Below the pieces are notes generated by a model, which made no database searches, was not told the origin of the DNA, and was given only the letters and a program-made list of their open reading frames with translations. From positions 3,596,001 through 3,660,000 of the forward strand of contig NZ_CP012257.1 of the NCBI RefSeq assembly GCF_001277175.1: a stretch of DNA of 64,000 bases, in the 5' to 3' direction. This document shows positions 10,622 through 18,394 of this stretch, piece by piece (the stretch's first letter is position 1; each line of letters begins with the position of its first letter). The translations under genes and the position numbers were made by a program. Source of the stretch: Cronobacter universalis NCTC 9529. GTDB lineage: Bacteria; Pseudomonadota; Gammaproteobacteria; Enterobacterales; Enterobacteriaceae.

Positions 10622-10955
10622 TTTTATTAAGCTCCGTAGTTATATTTCCCGGTAAGCGTAAAAGAGGTTACCCTTACAATTTGTGAGGAAGGCCGAATCA
10701 GCGCCGGTAATTTAATGGCACCTATGGTGTTTATGGTTTTAATTAGCGCGATGTGATCTACGCGTAATTTACAGGCGTGGTTTTTATGGCGTTTATTCCA
10801 GGCGGCCTTTTTTCGGCCTAAAAACGTAACGCGGGTAAACAGTTACCGCCGCGCGGCTTGCCTGTGGAGGGGATCACAAGTTTCAGGCGCCGTTCCGGTA
10901 AGCGCCTGAAAAAATGGTACAGTTCTCTATTGTTTACATTCCGGCGCGCCAATAA
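10622..10955. promoter_or_regulatory. Divergent control region between the citrate operon and citAB, with a perfect hairpin
   Basis: 334 bases without a gene. By analogy with CitB-regulated operons it should hold the CitB sites and both promoters. It is AT-rich in the middle (about 10700-10800). A perfect 10-base inverted repeat TTTCAGGCGC / GCGCCTGAAA spans 10881-10911 with an 11-base loop, about 45 bases before the citA start. No T run follows it, so it looks more like an operator or leader hairpin than a terminator. No clear consensus CitB box could be assigned by eye. Confidence 0.6.
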
Positions 10956-12593
10956 ATGATGAAGTTTTCCTTTCGCATAAAGTTATTTATTCACCTCATC
11001 ATATTCTTCTCCGTATTGTTTACGGCGCTCGGCGTTTATTATTATCTCGACGTCAGCCGCCAGCTTTATCAGGAGATGAGCAGTCGCGCGAGAATACAGG
11101 CGGAAGAGATTTCTCTCATTCCATCATTACGTGAAGCCGTCAGGCAACGTAATATCCCGGCGATTAATACCTTTATGACGGGCATGGCGCGCCACAGCGA
11201 CGCCAGCTTTATGGTTATTGGCGATGAGAAAGGTCTGCACCTGTTTCATTCCGTCTTTCACGATCGCACCGGCACCCCGCTTATCGGCGGCGATAATCAG
11301 GAGGTTCTGGAAGGCAAAACCATTACCAGCATTCGCCGGGGCGGGCTTGGGGTGTCGCTGCGCAGCAAAGCGCCGATTTTTGACGACCAGGGCCGCGTCA
11401 TCGGCATTGTCTCGGTCGGCTATCTGACCAGCTATCTCGATACCATTACGCTTGGCAAAGTGGTGAATATCCTGATTGGCGCGCTGCTACTGCTGCTGGC
11501 GCTGTTTATCTTTTCGTGGTTTTTCACCCGCAGCATTAAAAAACAGATGTTTTTTCTGGAGCCGCGGGAAATCGGGCTACTGGTGCGCCAGCAAAAGGCG
11601 CTGATGGAATCCATCTACGAAGGCGTTATCGCCATCGACGAGCATTCGCGCATCGCGGTGATTAACCGCGCCGCCAAGCGGCTGCTGGGGCTGAACGTGT
11701 CGTCGCGTTCGCTGCGCGGGCAGCCGCTGGAGGCGGTACTGAACCCGGTCTCTTTTTTCTCGCCGCAGGTGATGCTCGAAAACGACACGCATGATGAGAT
11801 TTGCGTGTTTAACCATCTGACGGTGATCGCAAGCCGGGTGCGCATTCTGCTGGAAGGCGAGCTGCAGGGCTGGGTGATTACGTTTCGCGACCGCAAGGAT
11901 ATCGACAGCCTGAGCGTACAGCTAAGCCAGGTGAAGCGCTACGCGGATAACCTGCGCATCCTGCGCCACGAGCAGTTAAACCGGATGTCGACGCTCGCCG
12001 GGCTGCTGCATCTGGGCCATTACGACCAGGCGCTGAGCTATATTCAGGCTCAGACCGAGCACACCCAGGAGCTGCTCGATTTTATCTCCCGGCGGTTTCA
12101 CTCCCCCACGCTATGCGGGCTGCTTATCGGCAAATGCGCCAGAGCGCGCGAGAAAGGCGTGACGCTGACGTTCGATCCGGCCTGCGAAATGGCGCGCGCG
12201 TTCCGCGGGCTTGGCGAGGCGGAGCTGATTTCGGTTATCGGCAATCTGCTGGATAACGCCATCGAAGCCACCCAGCGCGCCGAAGGGCCGCACGATCCGG
12301 TCGAGGTGTTGATCCGCCTGAATGAGCGGGAGTTGATCATCGAAGTGGCGGATCGCGGTGTGGGGATCGCGCCCGCGCTTCGCGACAGGATCTTCGAGCC
12401 GGGTTTTACCACCAAACGCCGCGGCGATCACGGTATCGGCCTGCATCTTATCGCCAGCTATGTGAAGCTCGCGGGCGGCACGCTGGAAGTGTCCGCCAAT
12501 ACGCCGCGCGGCACGATTTTTTCACTTTTTATTCCTGACGCGCCTGACGTTCGTCCGGCCCAACCGCAGGGAGAACCTGACTATGCCACCTGA
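10956..12593 (+). CDS. citA: Citrate sensor histidine kinase CitA (CitA/DcuS family)
   Basis: Membrane sensor kinase of 545 residues. The first transmembrane helix is at about 8-30, followed by a periplasmic PAS-type domain (about 31-168) and a second helix at about 170-190. A cytoplasmic PAS follows (MESIYEGVIAIDEHSRIAVIN), then a CitA/DcuS-type dimerisation segment with His338 in LRHEQLNRMSTLAGLLHLG. The ATPase domain carries an N box (NLLDNAIEAT) and G boxes (DRGVGI, GDHGIGLHL). It senses external citrate in relatives. The citB start lies 11 bases inside its end. A second ATG at 10959 is possible; no strong ribosome site is seen before either. Confidence 0.93.
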   Translation: MMKFSFRIKLFIHLIIFFSVLFTALGVYYYLDVSRQLYQEMSSRARIQAEEISLIPSLREAVRQRNIPAINTFMTGMARHSDASFMVIGDEKGLHLFHSVFHDRTGTPLIGGDNQEVLEGKTITSIRRGGLGVSLRSKAPIFDDQGRVIGIVSVGYLTSYLDTITLGKVVNILIGALLLLLALFIFSWFFTRSIKKQMFFLEPREIGLLVRQQKALMESIYEGVIAIDEHSRIAVINRAAKRLLGLNVSSRSLRGQPLEAVLNPVSFFSPQVMLENDTHDEICVFNHLTVIASRVRILLEGELQGWVITFRDRKDIDSLSVQLSQVKRYADNLRILRHEQLNRMSTLAGLLHLGHYDQALSYIQAQTEHTQELLDFISRRFHSPTLCGLLIGKCARAREKGVTLTFDPACEMARAFRGLGEAELISVIGNLLDNAIEATQRAEGPHDPVEVLIRLNERELIIEVADRGVGIAPALRDRIFEPGFTTKRRGDHGIGLHLIASYVKLAGGTLEVSANTPRGTIFSLFIPDAPDVRPAQPQGEPDYAT

Positions 12594-13281
12594 GATGACC
12601 GACGTACTGATTGTGGAAGATGAAAACCAGCTGGCCGCGCTGCATGCCGAAATGGTGAAGCAGCACCCGTATTTGCGGCTGGTGGGCATGGCGGCGACGC
12701 TCGCCGACGCCGAGCGGCAGATCCGCGAGAAGCGCCCGCATCTGGTGCTGCTGGATAATTATCTGCCGGATGGCAAAGGCATTACGCTGACGGAGAGCCT
12801 GACGCTCAAGAACAGCGCCTGTTCGGTGATTTTTATTACCGCCGCGAGCGATATGGACACCTGTAGCCAGGCGATCCGCAACGGCGCGTTCGATTATCTG
12901 CTAAAGCCGGTGTCGTGGAAGCGCCTGAACCATTCGCTGGAGCGCTTTGTGCAGTTTCGCGAGCAGCAGCGGGTGTGGAAGATTGTCGATCAGCAGAACG
13001 TGGATTCGCTGTATCAGTTGCAGGCGCGTAGCTTCCGGCCGGACTCCGGCGCGAAGGGGATTGAGGAGAATACGCTGACGCTGGTGCAGCGGCTGTTTGT
13101 GGAGAGCCGCGAGCAGATTTTTTCAGTCGATGACGTGGTGAGCGCGACGGGGTTGAGTAAAACCACCACGCGGCGGTATCTGGAGCATTGCGTGGAGAGC
13201 GGATTTCTGACGGTGGAGATGCTGTACGGGAAGATTGGCCACCCGCGGCGGTTGTACCGTCGGGCGGATGAAAGCGCATGA
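12583..13281 (+). CDS. citB: Response regulator CitB (CitB/DcuR family)
   Basis: 232 residues. The receiver domain contains the acidic pair Glu12/Asp13 in LIVEDENQ, the phosphoacceptor Asp58 in LLDNYLPDG, and a Lys in YLLKPVSWKRL. The C-terminal HTH (SATGLSKTTTRRYLEHC, about residues 185-205) matches the CitB/DcuR effector domain. It overlaps citA by 11 bases and should be phosphorylated by it, then activate the divergent citrate operon. In E. coli the homologous pair is DpiB/DpiA. Confidence 0.93.
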   Translation: MPPEMTDVLIVEDENQLAALHAEMVKQHPYLRLVGMAATLADAERQIREKRPHLVLLDNYLPDGKGITLTESLTLKNSACSVIFITAASDMDTCSQAIRNGAFDYLLKPVSWKRLNHSLERFVQFREQQRVWKIVDQQNVDSLYQLQARSFRPDSGAKGIEENTLTLVQRLFVESREQIFSVDDVVSATGLSKTTTRRYLEHCVESGFLTVEMLYGKIGHPRRLYRRADESA

Positions 13282-13329
13282 TTTTTTGGTTTTGATAGTG
13301 GGGTGGTTTTATGGCGGATATGGTTTTAT

Positions 13330-13458
13330 GGCGGGTGCGCGAGGCTTACCCGCCCTACGCAAAACGATGCTCTGGCTGTACGGCGGGTGCGCTGCGCTTA
13401 CCCGCCCTACGGAAAGCGATGTTGTAAATGTAGGGCGGGTAAGCGCAGCGCACCCGCC
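13330..13458. repeat. Three copies of the GGCGGGTAAGCG-type palindromic repeat after citB
   Basis: The citB-speC interval (13282-13513) holds no gene. Two copies in inverted orientation lie at about 13330-13358 and 13382-13410. A direct copy lies at 13430-13458 (GTAGGGCGGGTAAGCGCAGC and its complementary arm). Each is itself an imperfect hairpin, and the inverted and direct copies can also pair with each other, forming a large stem between converging genes. Confidence 0.8.
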
Positions 13459-13513
13459 AGCGGTCACATCAATCACCCGCCAGCGTCACATCCCACACCC
13501 GCCCGATAACGCC

Positions 13514-15652
13514 TTATTCGCGCAACATATACCCGTACAACCGCTTAATGCCGTCCGGATCGGTCTGGCTGTAAACGCCCTGCAACTCCGGCGAAAAGCC
13601 CGGCAACAGGTTCACGCCCTCTTCCAGCGCCAGGAAATAACGCAGCGCCGCGCCGCCCCACACCTCGCCCGGCACCACGCACAACACGCCCGGCGGATAC
13701 GGCAGCGCGCCTTCCGCCGCCACGCGCCCTTCGGCCTCGCTCAGGCGCACCAGCTCCACGTTGCCGCGAATATACTCCACATTCGCCTGCTGCGGGTTCA
13801 TCACCACCCGCGGCAGCTCGGCTTTGCGGAACATCGCCCGCTGCAACGCCTTCACGTCAAAACTCACGTACAGGTTATGCATCTCCTGACAGAGCTGGCG
13901 CAGCGTGTAGCCTTTGTAACGCACCGGATATTTCTGGCAAATCGTCGGCAATACGTCGGCAAGCGGCGTGTCGTCTTCAATATGCTGCTCGAAGCGCGCC
14001 AGCATCGCGACCAGGTGCGCCATCTTCTGCGCGCTCTCGGCGGGGGTGAGTAAAAACAGAATCGAGTTAAGATCCGCTTTTTCCGGCACTATGCCGTTTT
14101 CTCGCAGGTAATTGGCGAGGATCGCCGCCGGGACGCCGAAATCGCTGTACTCGCCGGTTTCGGCATCGATACCCGGCGTGGTCAGCAGCAGCTTGCACGG
14201 ATCGACAAAATATTGCTCGCGCGCGTAACCCGCGAAACCGTGCCACGCCGCGCCCGGCTCAAAGCTGAAAAAGCGTCGCTCGCGGGCAATCGCGTCGGTC
14301 GGGTGATCCTGCCACGGCCGCCCCGCCACCGTATCCGGGATAAACGGCTTGATCATGTGGCAGTTGGCGATAATCGCCTTGCGCGCTTCGATTCCAAGTT
14401 CCACGCACTCGGCCCACAGCCGCTTGCCGCTCTCCCCTTCGTGGATTTTGGCGTTCACATCCAGCGCCGCGAACAGCGGATAAAACGGGCTGGTGGAGGC
14501 GTGCAGCATAAAGGCGTTATTGAGCCGCTTGTGCGGGCAAAAGCGCGCCTGGCCGCGGATATGGTTATCTTTTTTGTGGATCTGCGAGGTCTGCGAGAAC
14601 CCGGCCTGCTGTTTGTGTACCGACTGCGTGACGAAAATCCCAGGATCGTTTTCATTGAGATCCAGCAGCAACGGCGAGCAGTCGGCCATCATCGGGATGA
14701 ACTGTTCGTAGCCGACCCACGCGGAATCAAACAGGATGTAATCACACAGGTGGCCGATTTTATCCACCACCTGACGGGCGTTATAGACGGTGCCGTCGTA
14801 AGTGCCGAGCTGGATCACCGCCAGGCGGAACGGACGCGCCTCCTGCGCGCGCGACGGCGCCACTTCGGCAATCAGCTCACGCAGATACGCCTCGTCGAAG
14901 CAGCGCTCGTCGATCCCGCCGATAAACCCGAACGGGTTACGCGCCGCTTCGAGATAGACCGGCGTCGCGCCCGCCTGGATCAGCGCCCCGTGGTGATTCG
15001 ATTTATGGTTGTTACGATCGAACAGCACCAGATCGCCCTGCGTCAGCAGCGCGTTGGTCACGACTTTATTGGCTGCCGACGTGCCGTTGAGCACGAAATA
15101 GGTTTTATCGGCGTGAAAGACCTTCGCGGCAAATTTCTGCGCGTGTTTGGCGGAGCCTTCGTGGATCAGCAAATCGCCCAGTTTGACGTCGGCGTTGCAC
15201 ATATCGGCGCGAAACACGTTTTCACCGAAGAAATCATAAAACTGCCTGCCCGCCGGATGCTTTTTAAAGAACTCGCCGTGCTGGTGGCCAGGGCATGCGA
15301 ACGTGCTGTTTTGCATCTCCACATACTGTGTGAGCGTGTCGAAAAACGGCGGCAGCAGGTTCTCTTCATACGCGAGCGCCGCGCTTTCTAGCGCCAGAAA
15401 CTCCTGCGACGTTCCCGTGAGCGTGCCGCTGACCGGCGCGTCGCAGCTTTCGCCGTTCTGAAGAAAAACAAAAACCGGCAGGTTAAACCCGGTGCGCTTA
15501 AGCAGCGCGAGAATGCCGCTGCGCGTATCGGCCACAGAAAGCACCACGGCGGCCACGTCGGTAAAGTCGGTGCCATCAAGCCCCACTACATCGCGGGAGG
15601 TCGAAAGCAGAGGAGCCACGGCGTGGCTGGCGGCAATTTTTAACGATTTCAT
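13514..15652 (-). CDS. speC: Ornithine decarboxylase, constitutive type SpeC
   Basis: PLP-dependent enzyme that turns ornithine into putrescine in the cytoplasm. The sequence follows E. coli SpeC throughout, including CPGHQHGEFFKKHPAGRQF and the PLP-binding Lys347 in QSVHKQQAGFSQTSQ. The start at 15650-15652 (MKSLKIAAS) gives 712 residues, against 711 in E. coli; the upstream in-frame ATG at 15700 would add 16 unrelated residues. It is a fold-type I decarboxylase with the C-terminal domain intact. It is convergent with citB and divergent from yqgA, whereas in E. coli nupG is on the other side. Confidence 0.97.
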   Translation of the reverse strand: MKSLKIAASHAVAPLLSTSRDVVGLDGTDFTDVAAVVLSVADTRSGILALLKRTGFNLPVFVFLQNGESCDAPVSGTLTGTSQEFLALESAALAYEENLLPPFFDTLTQYVEMQNSTFACPGHQHGEFFKKHPAGRQFYDFFGENVFRADMCNADVKLGDLLIHEGSAKHAQKFAAKVFHADKTYFVLNGTSAANKVVTNALLTQGDLVLFDRNNHKSNHHGALIQAGATPVYLEAARNPFGFIGGIDERCFDEAYLRELIAEVAPSRAQEARPFRLAVIQLGTYDGTVYNARQVVDKIGHLCDYILFDSAWVGYEQFIPMMADCSPLLLDLNENDPGIFVTQSVHKQQAGFSQTSQIHKKDNHIRGQARFCPHKRLNNAFMLHASTSPFYPLFAALDVNAKIHEGESGKRLWAECVELGIEARKAIIANCHMIKPFIPDTVAGRPWQDHPTDAIARERRFFSFEPGAAWHGFAGYAREQYFVDPCKLLLTTPGIDAETGEYSDFGVPAAILANYLRENGIVPEKADLNSILFLLTPAESAQKMAHLVAMLARFEQHIEDDTPLADVLPTICQKYPVRYKGYTLRQLCQEMHNLYVSFDVKALQRAMFRKAELPRVVMNPQQANVEYIRGNVELVRLSEAEGRVAAEGALPYPPGVLCVVPGEVWGGAALRYFLALEEGVNLLPGFSPELQGVYSQTDPDGIKRLYGYMLRE

Positions 15653-16194
15653 AAGCACAAAAACCCTGAGTGTCGGTGTAAGCGCCTTCGGGCACGGCAA
15701 CGGGACGGTATCCCGGCGAAACGATGTGGTCTGACTGATTACCAGCTCCGACCGCGAGACATCAGTAAAAGCAGAGCGCGCCTGGTTTTACTGTTGTCCG
15801 GCAGTGAGCGTACGGCGGCCTCACCGCATGGTGGGCATGGAGAAGTATGGCGGACAGACATGACGGGCGCGCGGCATTGTGCAATGTCGCGAAGAAATGA
15901 CGGCTGGCAGCGAACGCGCGGTCATAACACACCCTGTCTGATGGAGAAAAGTCGCGCAATCATGTCACCTTACGCCGCGTGGGGCAAGACAGCGCGCGGA
16001 GAAAATCGAGTTTTTAAGCATGATTTTAATCTGACCATTTTTTATCATTTTGATTATTATGGAGTAAAATAAATGGTTAAAATAAGTAAGCATAAGATAC
16101 GCATAAAAATGCCTTTATCAGGCGCGCTTTTCTCCGCCTGCCTTCGGGATTATGCTGAACCCCATCGCGACCCAGACTAAAGCAGGAGCACCAT
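15653..16194. other. Long speC-yqgA intergenic region without a convincing gene
   Basis: 542 bases. It should contain the promoters of both divergent genes. The part next to speC is GC-rich; about 16010-16110 is clearly AT-rich and is the likely promoter zone for yqgA. Open frames here (for example 15794-16072) have no recognisable product, no ribosome site and biased composition, so they are not called. The yqgA ribosome site (AGCAGGAGCA) lies at about 16182-16191. Confidence 0.5.
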
Positions 16195-16914
16195 GTGGTA
16201 ACCGGACCTTTTATCAATGCGGCGGCGGTGCTGCTGGGCGGATTGCTTGGCGCGGCGTTAAGCCAGCGGCTTCCCGAGCGGTTACGCAGTTCGATGCCCT
16301 CGATTTTCGGCCTGGCGTCGCTCGGTATTGGCATTTTACTGGTGGTGAAGTGCGTGAACCTGCCGGTGATGGTGCTCTCGATGTTGCTCGGCGCGCTGAT
16401 TGGCGAGCTGTGCTATATCGAAAAAGGAATCATCAATCTGGTGCATGGCCTGAACGGCGCGGCGCGTCGGTTGCGGCCCGGTAAAAACGCGCGGCCCGCG
16501 CAGGATAATTTCGTGCAGAGTTTTGTGGCGATCATCGTGCTGTTTTGCGCGAGCGGAACCGGCATTTTTGGCGCGATGCGCGAAGGCATGACCGGCGACA
16601 ACAGCCTGCTTATCGCCAAGGCGTTTCTCGATTTCTTCACCGCCACGATTTTCGCCACAACGCTTGGGGCCGCCGTCGCGGCCATCTCCATCCCGATGCT
16701 GCTTATCCAGTTAACGCTCGCCGCCGGCGCGGTGTTTATCCTGCCGCTGACGACGCCCGCGATGATGGGCGATTTTACCGCGACGGGCGGTTTGCTGCTG
16801 CTGGCGACGGGCCTGCGCATCTGCGGCATCAAGATGTTCGCGGTGGTTAACCTGCTGCCCGCGCTGCTGATTTCAATGCCGCTTTCCGCGCTCTGGACGC
16901 GTTTCTTCGCGTAA
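16195..16914 (+). CDS. yqgA: YqgA, DUF554 inner-membrane protein
   Basis: 239 residues with about seven hydrophobic segments, matching the DUF554 family, whose role is unknown. The start is GTG at 16195 (MVTGPFINAAAVLLGG), with AGGAG eight bases upstream. The ATG at 16193 is in another frame and reads ATG-TGG-TAA, so it cannot start this protein. The gene is between speC and tRNA-Phe, as in E. coli. Confidence 0.92.
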   Translation: MVTGPFINAAAVLLGGLLGAALSQRLPERLRSSMPSIFGLASLGIGILLVVKCVNLPVMVLSMLLGALIGELCYIEKGIINLVHGLNGAARRLRPGKNARPAQDNFVQSFVAIIVLFCASGTGIFGAMREGMTGDNSLLIAKAFLDFFTATIFATTLGAAVAAISIPMLLIQLTLAAGAVFILPLTTPAMMGDFTATGGLLLLATGLRICGIKMFAVVNLLPALLISMPLSALWTRFFA

Positions 16915-16987
16915 CGCAGTGAAATGACTATTTCGCAAACAAAGTGGCGCAGGAATGGGCGGATAGCGCAGAATTCGCGGAATTTCG

Positions 16988-17016
16988 TTGACGTCGAAAG
17001 GTGAATCGGGTTTAAT
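16988..17016 (+). promoter_or_regulatory. Promoter of the tRNA-Phe gene
   Basis: A TTGACG -35 element at 16988-16993, exactly 17 bases of spacer, and a TTTAAT -10 element at 17011-17016 lie directly before the tRNA. The following GCGCCCC discriminator is the type associated with stringent control of stable RNA promoters. Confidence 0.8.
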
Positions 17017-17026
17017 GCGCCCCGTT

Positions 17027-17102
17027 GCCCGGATAGCTCAGTCGGTAGAGCAGGGGATTGAAAATCCCCGTGTCCTTGGTTCGATTCCGAGTCCGGGCAC
17101 CA
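17027..17102 (+). tRNA. pheV: tRNA-Phe (anticodon GAA)
   Basis: 76-base cloverleaf with CCA encoded at 17100-17102. The acceptor stem is GCCCGGA paired with TCCGGGC, the T arm carries the GTTCGATTC-type loop, and the anticodon stem is GGGGA/TCCCC. The anticodon GAA is at 17060-17062. Position after yqgA corresponds to E. coli pheV, a frequent integration site for genomic islands. Confidence 0.97.
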
Positions 17103-17341
17103 CTTATTTAAAGAAACCAGCCTACGGGCTGGTTTTTTGCTTTTGGGAGAGCCGGACTCTTCATCGAACTGCGTTCGATTCACTCGTCGCATCCCTGCGA
17201 CTCGCCCTGCGGGCAGCGCGATGCGCTGTGCAAAAACGCTCCCGGCGTTTTTGTCCGGTCCGGGCACCACTTATTTAGAGAACCCGCCCACAAGGCGGGT
17301 TTTTGCTTCTGGAGAGCCGGACTCCCCATCGAACTGCGTAT
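17091..17341 (+). repeat. Duplicated tRNA-Phe 3' end with its terminator (likely att scar)
   Basis: The 20 bases at 17091-17110, which are the last 12 bases of the tRNA plus 8 downstream bases, recur exactly at 17258-17277. The similarity continues imperfectly: a hairpin with a T run (CCAGCC/GGCTGG at the first copy; CCCGCC/GGCGGG at 17281-17304 in the second), then GAGAGCCGGACTC and CATCGAACTGCG in both. The period is 167 bases. No integrase gene is in the window. Confidence 0.85.
17115..17138 (+). terminator. Terminator of tRNA-Phe
   Basis: A CCAGCC stem, TACG loop, GGCTGG stem and then six T. It lies 13 bases after the tRNA end. Confidence 0.85.
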
Positions 17342-17366
17342 GAGGTTTAGAGCTTCGGCAAATGGC

Positions 17367-18344
17367 TCACAGAGCGGTAAACGGCGGAAGGTCTACATCA
17401 AAGCGGGCAAGCCACCGGGCGGTGGAATTTCTGTCAAAACGGATTTCGCCGGCAATCGAGCCATAACCCAGGCTACCAATTTCCGGTGCGCGAATGGGTT
17501 TAAGCACCTTATTCACTTTCACGTACAGTTCAGGGTATGGGTTATCCTTAATCCAGCCTAACTCCGGCCATTCTCCGGCGCGGATAATAACGCCATTATC
17601 ATAGTTTATTATTTCAATTGACGGATTACTGAGAGCACTACGTAAATATTGAATGCCACCCAATTTATTTAGCCATTCATTGCTAAAAAAGGTATACCAG
17701 TTAACGGCGCGTAGGCCCGTCCTCATTTTTTTATCCGTATTAGAATTAATAACATCAACACCCTTAAACTCATTGCAAATTTCATATTCGAGATGCTGAT
17801 ATCGCTCCTTTTCGTAGCACTGTTGAATTCCTAAACCCATTAACCCATGGAGTGGCTGTAAAATATTGCAAAATTGAGAAAGAAGAGCTTTTAAAAAATC
17901 TTTACGATTAAGTTCCTCAACAGGAATATAAAAACCAAAATAACTTACGTTTTTATGAATTGATTCATACCATCCGGCCATAGATCCAACTGAAACTGAA
18001 TAATAACTAGCATAACGAAAACCCGCATCAGAATACCAGTCAAAAAAGAAACTCTCACCGAAGCTATCAGATATATATTTTTTTAATATTTTTGTTAATT
18101 TTACATTGTAATCCAGAGGCTTGTTGGGATCATCAATATAACCCCACCTCAACTTCCCACCGAATTCATTGTGGTAAAGCTGCCAGGCTTCAGCTATTCT
18201 GGCCCGGTTTTCTTTGGTATATCCTTTATCCAGGTAAAACCATGCCACTAATCCCACCTGTAAGGCGTTATGGTGTTCCGGGTCATCCTCCGCACCGTAA
18301 GTGAAATCGTATTCGGCATGCTTAAATTTCTCAAAAAAATCCAT
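17367..18344 (-). CDS. Type VI immunity family protein (DUF3396-like), copy 2
   Basis: 325 residues, no signal peptide. It carries NWYTFFSNEWLNKLGG and a C-terminal segment of the DUF3396 (TsiV-type) immunity family, whose members protect against VRR-NUC nuclease effectors. The first 70 and last 80 residues are almost the same as the neighbouring copy, while the AT-rich middle has diverged. It stops at DLPPFTAL, lacking about 57 residues present at the end of the other copy. It is the last gene of the vgrG-effector-immunity set, next to the tRNA duplication. Confidence 0.8.
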   Translation of the reverse strand: MDFFEKFKHAEYDFTYGAEDDPEHHNALQVGLVAWFYLDKGYTKENRARIAEAWQLYHNEFGGKLRWGYIDDPNKPLDYNVKLTKILKKYISDSFGESFFFDWYSDAGFRYASYYSVSVGSMAGWYESIHKNVSYFGFYIPVEELNRKDFLKALLSQFCNILQPLHGLMGLGIQQCYEKERYQHLEYEICNEFKGVDVINSNTDKKMRTGLRAVNWYTFFSNEWLNKLGGIQYLRSALSNPSIEIINYDNGVIIRAGEWPELGWIKDNPYPELYVKVNKVLKPIRAPEIGSLGYGSIAGEIRFDRNSTARWLARFDVDLPPFTAL

Positions 18345-18394
18345 TTTATCTTTTCCTTAACAGGGCCAGCTCTCTGACAAAAGGCACTTTTTTA

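Noticed and set aside
10836-10880. Possible CRP site in the citA upstream region
   Set aside because: GGATCACA and nearby TGTGATC half-sites exist, but no symmetric TGTGA-N6-TCACA arrangement could be found.
14213-15391. Plus-strand open frame of 392 codons inside speC
   Set aside because: Antisense to the conserved PLP enzyme; no start signal and no recognisable protein.
15794-16072. Possible 92-residue protein upstream of yqgA
   Set aside because: No ribosome site, no recognisable domain, and composition changes midway with the AT-rich promoter zone. Treated as intergenic.
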